A DNA stretch of 64,000 bases from Photobacterium obscurum (GCF_026191635.1 NZ_JAKRRW010000014.1:1-64000), one strand, 5' to 3'. Positions 1-9,856 are shown, counted from the stretch's first letter. Translations and numbers: made by a program. The notes: generated by a model from the sequence alone, not told the origin.

Positions 1-5
1 CTTAG

Positions 6-73
6 GCTTTCATCTTTTTAAGAAAAAGATGAAAGCAAAAATAAACAAAGCAGTATTAGTAAGACTTTGTTTA
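6..73 (+). repeat. Two consecutive hairpins in the rRNA operon spacer
   Basis: A perfect 14-bp inverted repeat (arms 6-19 and 23-36, 3-nt loop) is followed by a 9-bp inverted repeat (arms 42-50 and 65-73, 14-nt loop), ending 15 nt before tRNA-Thr. No T-run follows either, so they do not look like terminators. By inference they are processing stems of the rRNA operon transcript, separating an upstream gene (probably 5S rRNA, outside the window) from the tRNA. The pairing is read directly; the function is inferred. Confidence 0.6.
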
Positions 74-88
74 TACGCAGAATTGCGT

Positions 89-164
89 GCTGGTATAGCT
101 CAGTTGGTAGAGCGCACCCTTGGTAAGGGTGAGGTCCCCAGTTCAAATCTGGGTACTAGCACCA
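89..164 (+). tRNA. tRNA-Thr (anticodon GGT)
   Basis: A complete 76-nt cloverleaf with encoded CCA. The acceptor arms GCTGGTA and TACTAGC pair with one G-T wobble, the D-loop reads AGCTCAGTTGGTAGAGC, the anticodon GGT lies at 122-124, and the T-loop reads GTTCAAATC. It is close to E. coli tRNA-Thr(GGT). It sits 6 nt before a 5S gene, as in rRNA operons of the 5S-tRNA-Thr-5S type. Confidence 0.97.
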
Positions 165-170
165 CTAATT

Positions 171-289
171 TGTTCAGCGACAATAGCACAATGGTCCCAC
201 CTGATCCCATGCCGAACTCAGAAGTGAAACGTTGTAGCGCCGATGGTAGTGTGGGGTCTCCCCATGTGAGAGTAGGTCATTGCTGAACA
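171..289 (+). rRNA. rrf: 5S ribosomal RNA (distal copy of an rRNA operon)
   Basis: About 119 nt with the conserved 5S core CCGAACTCAGAAGTGAAAC and the block GCGCCGATGGTAGTGTGGGG. The ends TGTTCAGC and GCTGAACA pair to close helix I. It follows tRNA-Thr and is followed by a strong terminator, so it is the last gene of an rRNA operon whose 16S and 23S lie upstream of the window. The ends are set by helix pairing and may be off by one or two nucleotides. Confidence 0.95.
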
Positions 290-298
290 CCCTTTCAA

Positions 299-323
299 AA
301 CCCAGCCTTCAGCTGGGTTTTTT
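299..323 (+). terminator. Intrinsic terminator of the rRNA operon
   Basis: An 8-bp stem (299-306 with 312-319; core CCCAGC/GCTGGG) with a 5-nt loop, followed by a T-run, starting 10 nt after the 5S end. Confidence 0.9.
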
Positions 324-438
324 CGTTTCTGCCTTATCAAATTATTATCATTAGTTTTTCTCACTATCCTTATTTTATCTGCAATTCTTTTTACACTCTT
401 TCACTTGCGCCTTAGGCTAAATTTATATAGTTTTATTT

Positions 439-462
439 AGAAATCCGGACGTCTAAACATCT
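439..462 (+). promoter_or_regulatory. MetJ operator upstream of metA (tandem met boxes)
   Basis: Three adjacent 8-bp units can be scored against the met box AGACGTCT: AGAAATCC (5/8, 439-446), GGACGTCT (7/8, 447-454) and AAACATCT (6/8, 455-462). Tandem 8-bp spacing is what the cooperative MetJ repressor requires. The site is 77 bp before the metA start, so S-adenosylmethionine-dependent repression of metA is expected. No convincing -35/-10 pair could be assigned around it. Confidence 0.75.
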
Positions 463-538
463 TAATGCCAAAGACAGAGTCATCCTATTGGTAGAGATAA
501 TGATTCCGTTTGGTATAACGTTTAAGGAGTAAACCAAG

Positions 539-1480
539 ATGCCGATTAAGATTCCTGATCGATTACCGGCTACTGATGTCTTACGCAGCGAAAATATCTT
601 TGTGATGTCAGAAGCGCGTGCGGCGAGCCAGGAAATTCGTCCACTAAAAGTGCTGTTATTGAATTTGATGCCAAAAAAAATTGAGACGGAAACTCAATTT
701 TTGCGACTGCTCTCGAACAGCCCACTGCAGGTTGATGTTGAACTATTACGTATCGACAACCGCCCTACGAAGAATACTCCAACAGAGCATTTAGATACGT
801 TTTACCGTCAGTTTGAGATGGTGAAGGATCGTAACTTTGATGGCTTGATAGTGACAGGAGCGCCACTGGGTTTAGTACAGTTTGAGGATGTATTGTACTG
901 GGAGGAGATCCAGACAATCATGAATTGGGCTAAGGAGCATGTCACCTCAACAATGTTTGTGTGCTGGGCTGCCCAGGCCGGATTGAAGCTGCTGTATGAC
1001 TTGCCAAAGCGTACCCGGAAAGAAAAACTCTCAGGTATCTACTTTCATCAGACACATGACTGTCACCATCCGATGCTGCGTGGTTTTGATGATTCATTTC
1101 TTGCCCCACATTCTCGCTATGCTGATTTTTCACCTGAGTATCTGGCTGAACATACCGATCTTGATATTTTGGCCACATCGGAACAGGCTGGGGTCTATCT
1201 GGCGGCCACAAAAGATAAGCGGAATGTTTTTGTGACAGGCCATCCGGAGTATGACGTGAATACACTGCACAATGAGTATTTGCGTGATGTCGGAGAAGGA
1301 ATGGAGCCGAGCTTGCCGGTTAACTACTATCCGGATGATGATCCCAATAACTCACCGGTCGCCAGTTGGCGTAGCCATGGGCATTTACTGTTTTCTAACT
1401 GGCTGAACTATTGTGTCTACCAGCAGACACCTTATGATTTGGAACACTTTTCGGAAGCTAACTTTACCAAAGATGATTAA
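539..1480 (+). CDS. metA: Homoserine O-succinyltransferase MetA
   Basis: Transfers succinyl from succinyl-CoA to homoserine, the first committed step of methionine synthesis in the cytoplasm. The 313-aa length fits the MetA/HTS family. The acyl-enzyme cysteine is Cys142 in FVCWAAQAG, and the catalytic His235 and Glu237 sit in TGHPEYD, the same numbers as in E. coli. The segment TGAPLGL carries glycine where acetyl-CoA-using relatives carry glutamate, which favours succinyl-CoA (family knowledge). ATG 539 follows an AAGGAG ribosome site. The gene is monocistronic, with MetJ boxes upstream and a terminator downstream. Confidence 0.97.
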   Translation: MPIKIPDRLPATDVLRSENIFVMSEARAASQEIRPLKVLLLNLMPKKIETETQFLRLLSNSPLQVDVELLRIDNRPTKNTPTEHLDTFYRQFEMVKDRNFDGLIVTGAPLGLVQFEDVLYWEEIQTIMNWAKEHVTSTMFVCWAAQAGLKLLYDLPKRTRKEKLSGIYFHQTHDCHHPMLRGFDDSFLAPHSRYADFSPEYLAEHTDLDILATSEQAGVYLAATKDKRNVFVTGHPEYDVNTLHNEYLRDVGEGMEPSLPVNYYPDDDPNNSPVASWRSHGHLLFSNWLNYCVYQQTPYDLEHFSEANFTKDD

Positions 1481-1498
1481 TTCTGAGGTAAGCATACA

Positions 1499-1530
1499 TA
1501 AAAAAAGACCTGCGATGGCAGGTCTTTTTT
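1499..1530. terminator. Bidirectional terminator between metA and the antiporter gene
   Basis: Stem GACCTGC/GCAGGTC (1507-1513, 1518-1524) with a 4-nt loop, preceded by an A-run and followed by a T-run, so it can work for both convergent genes. Confidence 0.88.
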
Positions 1531-1544
1531 AATTTTAAGCTGGA

Positions 1545-2825
1545 TTATTTATTTTCTGCTTCCCACACTTTGGCTTTGTGGATAAGGGGAGTAATGGTCG
1601 AGCCTTGAATCAGAATCGAGAACACAACGACGGCATAGGTCATTACCAATACTATTTCCCGGACATCAATGCTCTTTTCTGGTATCACAATGATCCCCGC
1701 AGGAATTGCCATAGCCATCGCCAGAGCTAGTCCGCCTCGCAGGCCGCCCCAGGTCAGGATTTTCACTGACAGTGGGTTATAGTCCCTGTAACGTTCAAAC
1801 CCTAGGTATGAAAGCTTGATACTTAAATAGCGGCTGAGTAGTACCAGTGGTACCGCGATAGCCATCAGTACCCAGTCTTCTTGATGGAAGCTAAATTGCA
1901 GCATGCTCATACCGATCAAAAGGAAGAGCACGCCATTGAGGAACTCATCCACAAGCTCCCAGAAGTGGTCGAGATGGTCCTCACTTTCTTTGGAAAAACC
2001 GATGTAGCGGGTCCAGTTACCTATCATAATACCGGATACCACCATAGCGAGTGGGCCTGATACATGGATAACATCGGCGAAAACGTAGCCAGCTGTTGGA
2101 ATACCCAAGGTGAGCAGCAGCTCCATTGAGTGATCGTCGGTTGAGCTAATTAGGTAATGGAATAGCAGGCCGAGGATGAAACCATAGACAATTCCCCCGA
2201 TAGCTTCCTGCAGGAATAGCTGACCTACCCCTAAAACGGTTGGAGCTTCGCCACCGAAGGCGATGGTGAATAAGGTGACAAAAATAACCAGTCCGAAACC
2301 ATCATTGAATAGTGATTCGCCTTCAATCTGGGTCGAGATACGTCGAGGTGCATCCAGTTTTTTGACGATAGCAAGAACAGCAATTGGATCCGTCGGTGAA
2401 ATTAACGAGCCAAAAATCAGGCAGTAAATGAGATCAAACTGGATACCGAGGAACTGGCAAATGCCCCACAATGCAAAACCAATGAAGAAGGTTGAAAAAA
2501 GGGTAGCGGCGAGAGCCAGTACGGTGATTTCCCATTTTTGATCTTCGAGGTTGGGAAGCTTTATCCCTAGCCCCCCGGCGAACAGTAGAAAGCCTAAAAT
2601 CCCTTTTAGCAGAAAACTCTCGAAGTTTATCTCGCCAAGTTGCTCGGCAGCGATATCTTCAAGATGGAACCAACCATTTTGACCTGCGATAACGATACCC
2701 AGCGATAATACCAATGCTCCTGCAGTGATGGCGATAGTTGTCTGCATCTTTCCTATTTTGCTGTTTACAAAAGCAATAATCATTGCTGCGGCAGCAAGGA
2801 AGCAGAGGGTGCTATAGACCGACAT
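1545..2825 (-). CDS. Cation:proton antiporter of the CPA1 (NhaP-like) family
   Basis: A 426-aa inner-membrane protein with about a dozen hydrophobic segments spread over its length, matching Na+/H+ exchangers of the CPA1 group. Diagnostic motifs are SPTDP at residues 143-147 and LFND with Asn174-Asp175, the ion-binding pair of NhaP-type carriers. It likely exports Na+ (or K+) in exchange for protons. It has no long cytoplasmic C-terminal TrkA-type regulatory domain. It is a single gene, divergent from metH and convergent with metA. The ion preference cannot be read from sequence. Confidence 0.9.
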   Translation of the reverse strand: MSVYSTLCFLAAAAMIIAFVNSKIGKMQTTIAITAGALVLSLGIVIAGQNGWFHLEDIAAEQLGEINFESFLLKGILGFLLFAGGLGIKLPNLEDQKWEITVLALAATLFSTFFIGFALWGICQFLGIQFDLIYCLIFGSLISPTDPIAVLAIVKKLDAPRRISTQIEGESLFNDGFGLVIFVTLFTIAFGGEAPTVLGVGQLFLQEAIGGIVYGFILGLLFHYLISSTDDHSMELLLTLGIPTAGYVFADVIHVSGPLAMVVSGIMIGNWTRYIGFSKESEDHLDHFWELVDEFLNGVLFLLIGMSMLQFSFHQEDWVLMAIAVPLVLLSRYLSIKLSYLGFERYRDYNPLSVKILTWGGLRGGLALAMAMAIPAGIIVIPEKSIDVREIVLVMTYAVVVFSILIQGSTITPLIHKAKVWEAENK

Positions 2826-2951
2826 GCGTCAACCTCAATGTGGTTAAAAGTAAAGAGTGAAATTGTGACAAAATATAAATCCATCGCGTGGCGATAGCTA
2901 TAGAAAACTTTCCTAGATCCCGCTTTTGTTTTGTCGCTGAAAACAATCTTT

Positions 2952-2967
2952 AGACGTCTAGATTTCC
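2952..2967 (+). promoter_or_regulatory. MetJ operator upstream of metH
   Basis: A perfect met box AGACGTCT (2952-2959) is followed without a gap by AGATTTCC (5/8, 2960-2967). It lies 57 bp before the preferred metH start, inside the stretch a longer reading frame would call coding, which argues for the shorter protein. MetJ control of metH is inferred. A MetR site was not convincingly found. Confidence 0.7.
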
Positions 2968-3023
2968 ATCTGGGCTGTGGTAGGATGTTATTTAGCTGTA
3001 AAATTGCAAAAGGAAGTAGTGTG

Positions 3024-6000
3024 GTGTTGAAGGGCAAGGAATTATTACACAAGCGACTAAAACAGCAGATCCTGATCATTGATGGTGGCATGGGCACCAT
3101 GATCCAGGGATATAAGCTGGAAGAAGATGATTATCGAGGAGCGCGGTTTGCCGATTGGCACACTGACCTGAAAGGTAACAATGATCTGCTGGTGTTAACA
3201 CAGCCGGCATTGATCAAGGATATTCATGCTGCCTACCTAGAGGCCGGGGCAGATATTCTGGAAACCAACACCTTTAACGCAACGACGATTGCGATGGCTG
3301 ACTATGACATGGAAAGCTTGAGCGCCGAAATCAACCTTGAAGCGGCTCGCCTCGCTCGTCAGGCTGCCGATGAATGGACAGCGAAAACACCGGATAAACC
3401 GCGCTTTGTCGCCGGCGTTCTCGGCCCGACAAACCGAACATGTTCTATTTCTCCTGATGTTAATGATCCGGGTTTTCGTAATGTTACGTTTGACCAATTG
3501 GTCGAAGCATATTCAGAATCGACCCGAGCGCTTATTGAAGGCGGATCGGATTTAATCCTGATAGAGACGATCTTCGATACTTTGAACGCAAAAGCCTGTG
3601 CGTTTGCTGTCGAGAGTGTATTTGAGGAGCTGGGCATAGAGTTGCCTGTCATGATCTCCGGTACGATTACCGATGCTTCCGGACGAACCCTTTCCGGTCA
3701 GACGACCGAGGCATTCTATAACTCACTCCGTCATGTTCAGCCGATTTCTTTCGGCTTGAACTGTGCTCTGGGGCCTGATGAGTTACGTCAATACGTTGAA
3801 GAGTTATCTCGGATCTCTGAATGTGCAGTATCTGCTCATCCAAATGCAGGGTTGCCAAATGCCTTTGGTGAATACGACCTCAGCCCTGAAGATATGGCTG
3901 AGCATATTCAAGAATGGGCGCAAAGCGGTTTCCTGAATTTAGTCGGGGGCTGTTGTGGTACCACCCCTGAGCATATTCGCCAAATGGCGGCAGTGACTCG
4001 TGATGTGACTCCACGCCAGCTGCCTGATATCCCTGTTGCTTGTCGACTTTCCGGCCTAGAGCCATTAACGATTGAAGCTGAGACGTTATTTATTAATGTG
4101 GGTGAGCGCACCAATGTGACCGGCTCGGCTCGCTTCAAACGCCTGATCAAAGAAGAGCTATACGATGAAGCTCTAGAAGTTGCCCGTCAGCAGGTTGAGG
4201 CTGGGGCGCAGGTAATAGATATCAACATGGATGAAGGCATGCTGGATGCGGAGGCGGCTATGGTGCGCTTTCTTAACCTGTGTGCCACCGAGCCTGAGAT
4301 ATCTAAAGTGCCGATTATGGTCGATTCTTCCAAGTGGGAGGTACTGGAAGCGGGCCTGAAATGCGTTCAGGGTAAGCCGATAGTCAACTCAATCTCGTTG
4401 AAAGAGGGCAAGGAGAAATTTATAGCCCAGGCCAAGTTGATCCGTCGCTACGGTGCCGCAGTGATAGTGATGGCATTTGACGAAGAAGGCCAGGCTGATA
4501 CCCGCGAGCGGAAAATTGAAATCTGTACCAATGCCTATCGTGTCTTGGTGGATGAAGTTGGTTTTCCGCCTGAAGATATTATCTTCGACCCGAATATCTT
4601 TGCAGTCGCAACGGGTATCGAGGAACACAACAATTATGCCGTTGACTTTATCGAGGCGGTTGGAGACATCAAACGTACATTGCCGCATGCCATGGTATCT
4701 GGTGGGGTATCTAACGTGTCTTTCTCATTCCGGGGTAATAACCCAGTGCGGGAAGCGATTCATGCCGTGTTCCTGTATCACTGTTTCAAGAACGGAATGG
4801 ATATGGGGATCGTAAATGCTGGCCAGCTGGCAATTTATGATGACCTACCGGATGAGCTACGGGAAGCTGTCGAAGATGTTGTACTTAACCGTCGTGATGA
4901 CAGTACCGAACGCTTGCTGGATATTGCTGGCAAGTACCGCGACAGTGGTACGGTAGAAGATGATCGCACCGCACAAGAATGGCGTGGCTGGGAGGTCGAG
5001 AAACGCCTTGAGCATGCATTAGTCAAAGGGATCACAGAGTTTATTGTCGAAGATACCGAGGAAGCCCGCCTGAAGGCGAGTAAACCGCTTGAGGTGATTG
5101 AAGGGCCGTTGATGGCCGGTATGAACGTCGTTGGCGACTTGTTTGGTGAAGGTAAGATGTTCCTGCCGCAGGTGGTGAAATCTGCGCGGGTCATGAAGCA
5201 GGCGGTTGCCTACCTTGAACCGTTTATCAATGCCGAGAAGCAAGCCGGTAGCTCGAATGGCAAGATCCTACTGGCAACGGTAAAAGGTGATGTTCATGAT
5301 ATCGGCAAAAATATAGTCGGCGTGGTGCTGCAGTGCAACAACTACGAAATCATTGATCTTGGCGTGATGGTGCCTTGCGACAAGATCCTCAAAGTCGCGA
5401 AAGAGGAAAACGTCGATATTATTGGTTTGAGTGGTTTGATCACACCATCGCTCGACGAAATGGTTCATGTCGCAAAAGAGATGGAGCGACAAGGCCTTGA
5501 CCTGCCATTATTGATCGGCGGTGCAACGACTTCTAAGGCACATACGGCGGTGAAGATTGAAGAAAATTACCATGCGCCGGTGGTCTATGTTTCGAATGCC
5601 TCCCGTGCCGTGGGAGTGTGTTCAGCGTTATTGTCTGATCAGCAGCGTCCGGCCTTTGTTGAGCGTTTGGACAAAGAATATGAAGTCGTGCGGGAGCAGC
5701 ATGCACGTAAGAAGCCGCGTACCGCGCCGGTTACCCTGGCTGAAGCCCGAGCCAACAAGGTGGATATTGACTGGGATAGCTATCAGCCACCGGTTCCGGC
5801 AAAAGGTGGGATACATACGTTCCGGGATTTTCCGGTTTCAACATTGCGTGATTATATCGACTGGACGCCATTTTTTATGACCTGGTCGCTCAGCGGCAAA
5901 TACCCGACAATTCTGCAGCATGAGGTAGTCGGTGAAGAAGCGCAACGTTTGTTTGACGATGCCAATAAGCTGCTGGATGAGATTGAACAAACAGGGATGA

Positions 6001-6692
6001 TTAAAGCCAATGGCGTATGTGGTCTATTCCCTGCAAACAATATTGGTGATGATATTGAGGTTTACACCGACGAGTCACGGAACGAAGTGTTAACGACCCT
6101 AAGAGGCTTGCGTCAGCAGACCAGCAAACCTAAGGGCCCTAACTATTGCCTGTCGGATTATGTGGCGCCGAAAGACAGTAATAAGGCGGACTGGATAGGG
6201 GCTTTTGCCGTAACTGGCGGGATCGGTGAATATGATATTGCTGCGCAGTTTAAGGCTAAGGGGGATGATTATAGTGCCATTATGATCCAGGCGGTCGCCG
6301 ATCGCCTGGCTGAAGCTTTTGCGGAGTGTATGCACGAACTGGTGCGCAAGGAGATCTGGGGCTATGCGGACGATGAAGCTCTCAATAATGACGAGCTTAT
6401 TCGCGAGAAGTACCAAGGGATTCGCCCGGCTCCCGGCTATCCGGCTTGTCCTGAACATACTGAGAAAGGCGAAATTTGGAAGTTGTTGGATGTCGAAGCA
6501 AATACTGGGATGACACTGACAGAGAGCTATGCGATGTGGCCGGGAGCGGCAGTCTCTGGCTGGTATTTCTCTCATCCTGAATCCCGCTACTTTGCGGTGG
6601 CACAGATCCAGGCCGATCAGCGTGATAGCTACGCTGAGCGTAAAGGCTGGGATCTGGTCGAGGCCGAGAAATGGCTTGGGCCTAATCTGTAA
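3024..6692 (+). CDS. metH: Cobalamin-dependent methionine synthase MetH
   Basis: Transfers the methyl group of 5-methyltetrahydrofolate through cobalamin to homocysteine. It has 1222 aa when started at GTG 3024, which stands 7 nt after AGGAAG (3011-3016); the frame is open back to 2931, but that region holds the MetJ operator. With this start the zinc ligands fall at Cys247, Cys310 and Cys311, the E. coli numbers. The domains are homocysteine-binding (about 1-325), pterin-binding (350-610), cobalamin-binding (650-895) with DVHDIG and the cobalt-ligating His758, and the reactivation domain with [15 protein letters not shown] near the end. GTG 3021 is a close alternative start. Confidence 0.97.
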   Translation: MLKGKELLHKRLKQQILIIDGGMGTMIQGYKLEEDDYRGARFADWHTDLKGNNDLLVLTQPALIKDIHAAYLEAGADILETNTFNATTIAMADYDMESLSAEINLEAARLARQAADEWTAKTPDKPRFVAGVLGPTNRTCSISPDVNDPGFRNVTFDQLVEAYSESTRALIEGGSDLILIETIFDTLNAKACAFAVESVFEELGIELPVMISGTITDASGRTLSGQTTEAFYNSLRHVQPISFGLNCALGPDELRQYVEELSRISECAVSAHPNAGLPNAFGEYDLSPEDMAEHIQEWAQSGFLNLVGGCCGTTPEHIRQMAAVTRDVTPRQLPDIPVACRLSGLEPLTIEAETLFINVGERTNVTGSARFKRLIKEELYDEALEVARQQVEAGAQVIDINMDEGMLDAEAAMVRFLNLCATEPEISKVPIMVDSSKWEVLEAGLKCVQGKPIVNSISLKEGKEKFIAQAKLIRRYGAAVIVMAFDEEGQADTRERKIEICTNAYRVLVDEVGFPPEDIIFDPNIFAVATGIEEHNNYAVDFIEAVGDIKRTLPHAMVSGGVSNVSFSFRGNNPVREAIHAVFLYHCFKNGMDMGIVNAGQLAIYDDLPDELREAVEDVVLNRRDDSTERLLDIAGKYRDSGTVEDDRTAQEWRGWEVEKRLEHALVKGITEFIVEDTEEARLKASKPLEVIEGPLMAGMNVVGDLFGEGKMFLPQVVKSARVMKQAVAYLEPFINAEKQAGSSNGKILLATVKGDVHDIGKNIVGVVLQCNNYEIIDLGVMVPCDKILKVAKEENVDIIGLSGLITPSLDEMVHVAKEMERQGLDLPLLIGGATTSKAHTAVKIEENYHAPVVYVSNASRAVGVCSALLSDQQRPAFVERLDKEYEVVREQHARKKPRTAPVTLAEARANKVDIDWDSYQPPVPAKGGIHTFRDFPVSTLRDYIDWTPFFMTWSLSGKYPTILQHEVVGEEAQRLFDDANKLLDEIEQTGMIKANGVCGLFPANNIGDDIEVYTDESRNEVLTTLRGLRQQTSKPKGPNYCLSDYVAPKDSNKADWIGAFAVTGGIGEYDIAAQFKAKGDDYSAIMIQAVADRLAEAFAECMHELVRKEIWGYADDEALNNDELIREKYQGIRPAPGYPACPEHTEKGEIWKLLDVEANTGMTLTESYAMWPGAAVSGWYFSHPESRYFAVAQIQADQRDSYAERKGWDLVEAEKWLGPNL

Positions 6693-6716
6693 ATCATACT
6701 TAGTTAATGCATAGAG

Positions 6717-6741
6717 AAAGGCGCTCAATGAGCGCCTTTTT
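6717..6741. terminator. Terminator between metH and lysC (convergent)
   Basis: Stem AAAGGCGCTC/GAGCGCCTTT (6717-6726, 6730-6739) with a 3-nt loop and flanking A and T runs; probably works in both directions. Confidence 0.88.
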
Positions 6742-6772
6742 AGTACCTAGCCTATCGACGGGAAGTCTGTAT

Positions 6773-8149
6773 TTATTCGAAAATATTCTGATGCAGTTCT
6801 TGAATCACCGATCTGGCATCTTGTTCCTTCACTAAGAAACAAAGGTTGTGGGGGCTGGCACCATAGCAGATCATCCGCAGGTTGTAGTCTTCCAGCGTGT
6901 TGAAGACTCGCTTTGCCGAACCCTTGGTACTGCTCATCTGGTTACCGATCAAGGCGACGAGGCATAGTCCTTGCTCGACATCGACTCGGCAGAGCTTATC
7001 CAACGCCTCGACGGCGGCCTCGGGAAGGGTCGGTGCACCACCGCCAGTGTCAGTTTGATCCAGAGTGAGTGAAACACTGACTTCGGAAGTGGTGATCAGG
7101 TCGACGGATATCTTATGCTCGGCCAAGATACGAAAGACTTCTGCCAGGAAGCCGTAGGCATGGAACATATTCAGGCTGGTTAGCGTGACCATAGTTTGGT
7201 TGCAGCGCAGGGCCAGTGCTCGGAATAGCGGAGCTTCATTAACGCTTTCTCTTATCCAGGTACCCCCCTGCTCTGGTTCCTTGGATGAGCCGATGAAGAC
7301 AGGGATCTGCTGGCGAATTGCCGGTACCAGCGTCGATGGGTGAAGGATCTTCGCGCCGAAGTTCGCCATTTCAGATGCTTCGCTAAAACTAATTTCTTTG
7401 ATCGGCTTGGCCGCCGGAGCAATGCGAGGGTCGGTAGTGTACATGCCCGGAACATCGGTCCAGATTTCCAGTGTTGTAGCATTTACGGCCTCAGCGACTA
7501 GTGCAGCACTGTAGTCACTGCCGCCGCGTCCTAAGGTTGTTGTTTCCCCTTGGCTATCCGAGCCAATGAACCCTTGCGAGACGACAACCTGATTCTTTAA
7601 GAGAGGCTGTAAGCGGGCTGTGGCAAGTTGGCGAATATCTTCGGGCTGGGGGATAGCTTTGCCGAATTGGCTATCGGTACGCATGATATCGCGAATATCG
7701 AAACGGGTGGCATCGACCCCCATTTCTTTGAGAATTTGGGTGAATAGGTGGGTTGATAACAATTCGCCGTGGGACACCAGTTGGTCGGTTAATTTTACGT
7801 TGGGCTGCTTGGCGGCTTGTGCAGCCAATGTTGAAACTGAATCTAGCAAGACATTAACTGCTGAGCTAACGGGCTCAGAAGAGCGTAGTTCCTTGATGAC
7901 GCCATAGTGTATTTCTCCCAAGCGCTGTAGAAGCTGCTGGCGCCGGTCTGGCTCGCTGATGCCATTGGCCAGTTCAACGAGTAAGTTAGTGACGCCAGAG
8001 CATGCGCTTATCAATACGACACGGGTATCTGGGCTGTGCTTGATGATGGCAGCACTGCGGCTCATTGCGGTGAAATCAGCAACACTGGTTCCACCAAACT
8101 TTGCAACGGTCAGTGGTGGTGTTGCGGTATTATTATCTACAAGGCTCAA
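6773..8149 (-). CDS. lysC: Lysine-sensitive aspartokinase III LysC
   Basis: Phosphorylates aspartate, the entry step to lysine, threonine and methionine. About 458 aa from TTG 8149, which follows GGGAG at a 7-nt spacing; an upstream in-frame TTG at 8224 falls in the leader RNA and has no ribosome site. The kinase signature KFGGTS is at residues 17-22 and TTLGRGGSDYSAA in mid-protein, followed by two C-terminal ACT domains (SVDLITTSEVSVSLTL and the segment ending ICYGASPHNLCFLV) that bind inhibitory lysine. It is a single-domain kinase without the homoserine dehydrogenase fused in ThrA or MetL. A lysine riboswitch precedes it. Confidence 0.96.
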   Translation of the reverse strand: MSLVDNNTATPPLTVAKFGGTSVADFTAMSRSAAIIKHSPDTRVVLISACSGVTNLLVELANGISEPDRRQQLLQRLGEIHYGVIKELRSSEPVSSAVNVLLDSVSTLAAQAAKQPNVKLTDQLVSHGELLSTHLFTQILKEMGVDATRFDIRDIMRTDSQFGKAIPQPEDIRQLATARLQPLLKNQVVVSQGFIGSDSQGETTTLGRGGSDYSAALVAEAVNATTLEIWTDVPGMYTTDPRIAPAAKPIKEISFSEASEMANFGAKILHPSTLVPAIRQQIPVFIGSSKEPEQGGTWIRESVNEAPLFRALALRCNQTMVTLTSLNMFHAYGFLAEVFRILAEHKISVDLITTSEVSVSLTLDQTDTGGGAPTLPEAAVEALDKLCRVDVEQGLCLVALIGNQMSSTKGSAKRVFNTLEDYNLRMICYGASPHNLCFLVKEQDARSVIQELHQNIFE

Positions 8150-8268
8150 AGTAAGTCTCCCAATAACAGTAAAATTATAACGAAGAATAGGGAATTTACT
8201 CGGGAGGATAGTCCCGACGTCCAATTGTCAGGAGAGCAGGTAGGCGAGACATATTGTTAGCGCTACAA

Positions 8269-8439
8269 CCAGAAGCTCCCCACCTTCCAGTAACGGAAGG
8301 TGACAGCCAGAAGGATTCAACCTTCATGGCCGATACAGCAGTCCCCCTGTCCTGCAGTATCTCGGCGTTACTCCCCCTCGCTAGGTTGCTTTGGGGTGGG
8401 GCCCCGCAACATAGATACCTGGGTAACGCTCCTCTTCTG
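8269..8439 (-). promoter_or_regulatory. Lysine riboswitch (L-box) aptamer of lysC
   Basis: Read on the minus strand, the leader begins CAGAAGAGGAGCG and ends CTTCTGG, which close helix P1. Between them lie GAGGGGGAGTAACGCCGAG and GGTTGAATCCTTCTGG followed by CTGTCACC, all matching the E. coli lysC leader as remembered. The 119 nt between the aptamer and the TTG start show no hairpin with a U-run, so control is probably at translation initiation or by RNA decay rather than by termination. Confidence 0.93.
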
Positions 8440-8490
8440 TTTTTTACCTGATGGTTTACAAATCACCAGGGTGAACAAAAAACGATCTTT

Positions 8491-8520
8491 ATTGAAGCGG
8501 ATTTACTGCTTGCTTGTCAA
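8491..8520 (-). promoter_or_regulatory. Possible sigma-70 promoter of lysC
   Basis: On the minus strand a consensus -35 TTGACA (8520-8515) is followed after 18 bp by TTCAAT (8496-8491), 4/6 to the -10 consensus. It lies about 50 bp before the riboswitch, a suitable distance. The rest of the 298-bp divergent region 8440-8737 is AT-rich and shows no other recognised site. Confidence 0.4.
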
Positions 8521-8737
8521 TGGGTATATGAAAAATTATGCAAATAAATTGCAATGAATTTTCCATCCTCTTTACATTACTTGCTTCAAAGAGAAATTCC
8601 TTTAATACTGTTCAATTAGATGAATACCAAATGAAGTGGTGCTGCGCGTGAAATACGCGGTTCACTTGATGTTGCTTTCCCGCCCTACAATTAATACTCA
8701 GGGAACCTCCGAACTCTTACACCAGGGAGAAACAATA

Positions 8738-9856
8738 ATGACAATCGGTAGCTTTTATCCACCACAGCGCACGCTCATGGGCCCGGGGCCGTCAGATATT
8801 TACCCGCAGGTATTGCAGGCATTAAGCCGTCCGACCATTGGTCATCTAGACCCTTTGTTTATCGGTATGATGGATGAGCTGAAGCAATTGCTGCAGTATG
8901 CCTTTCAAACTCAGAACACTTTTACGATTGCAGTATCAGCGCCGGGCAGTGCCGGAATGGAGGCCTGTTTTGTCAATCTGGTGGAGCCGGGCGACAAGGT
9001 AATTGTATGCCGTAATGGTGTGTTTGGTGATCGGATGCGCGAGAACGTTGAACGTTGTGGCGGCGAAGCCGTGATGGTTGATAACGCATGGGGTGAGCCT
9101 GTTGACCCGTTACTTGTTGGACAGGCACTCGAAGCCAATCCTGATGCGAAAATTGTTGCCTTTGTGCATGCTGAAACGTCCACTGGTGCGCTGAGTGATG
9201 CCGAGGCGATATCTAAACTGGCACGCCAGCATGACTGCCTGACGATTGTCGATGCCGTAACCTCACTGGGCGGTGTTCCCTTGCTGGTGGATGAATGGCA
9301 GCTCGATGCTGTCTATTCTGGCAGCCAGAAGTGCTTGTCATGTGTCCCTGGCTTATCGCCATTAACTTTCTCGCAGCGTGCCGTGGATAAGATCCAGAGC
9401 CGACAGACTCCGGTACAGAGCTGGTTCCTAGATCAGAGCTTGGTATTGGGGTATTGGAGTGGGGAAGGCAAGCGAAGCTATCACCATACGGCACCGGTGA
9501 ATAGCCTGTATGCACTGCATGAGGCGTTGGTTTTGCTCAAGAATGAAGGACTGGAAAATGCCTGGCAACGCCATAAGGATGTTCACCTCGAGTTGCGCGA
9601 GGGGCTGGAAAAGTTGGGTATTGAGTTTGTCGTTGATGAAGCCGACCGTCTGCCTCAGCTTAATGCCGTGTATATCCCTGAAGGTGTTGATGACGCCCTC
9701 GTACGTAAAACATTGTTGGAGCGTTATAACCTTGAGATAGGGGCCGGCCTAGGCTCGCTTGCAGGTAAGGCTTGGCGGATAGGTTTGATGGGTTATGCCG
9801 CCCGAAGTGAGAATGTTGCCCTGTGCCTCAAGGCACTGGAAACCACATTAAAATAA
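8738..9856 (+). CDS. Class-V aminotransferase (alanine-glyoxylate / serine-pyruvate type)
   Basis: A PLP-dependent enzyme of the AGXT family, 372 aa, likely interconverting alanine or serine with glyoxylate or pyruvate; the exact substrate pair cannot be read. The PLP lysine is Lys198 in SGSQKCLSCVPG, preceded by the cofactor aspartate in TIVDAVTSLGG. The N-terminal PGPSDIYPQVLQA segment is typical of the family. ATG 8738 is chosen because it follows AGGGAGA at good spacing; the frame is open further upstream but without a ribosome site. It is monocistronic and divergent from lysC. Confidence 0.9.
   Translation: MTIGSFYPPQRTLMGPGPSDIYPQVLQALSRPTIGHLDPLFIGMMDELKQLLQYAFQTQNTFTIAVSAPGSAGMEACFVNLVEPGDKVIVCRNGVFGDRMRENVERCGGEAVMVDNAWGEPVDPLLVGQALEANPDAKIVAFVHAETSTGALSDAEAISKLARQHDCLTIVDAVTSLGGVPLLVDEWQLDAVYSGSQKCLSCVPGLSPLTFSQRAVDKIQSRQTPVQSWFLDQSLVLGYWSGEGKRSYHHTAPVNSLYALHEALVLLKNEGLENAWQRHKDVHLELREGLEKLGIEFVVDEADRLPQLNAVYIPEGVDDALVRKTLLERYNLEIGAGLGSLAGKAWRIGLMGYAARSENVALCLKALETTLK

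Noticed and set aside
29..286. Open frame of 85 codons across the tRNA and 5S genes
   Set aside because: It lies over structural RNA genes whose folding explains every conserved base.
2931..3023. Longer metH N-terminus
   Set aside because: It would include the MetJ operator, lacks a ribosome site, and adds residues absent from MetH proteins; numbering from 3024 reproduces the known zinc-ligand positions.
6099..6728. 209-codon frame antisense to metH
   Set aside because: Long antisense frame in a GC-biased gene, with no domain, no ribosome site and no independent signal.
8150..8224. Extended lysC start at TTG 8224
   Set aside because: It falls in the riboswitch linker and has no ribosome site; TTG 8149 follows GGGAG and gives the family length.
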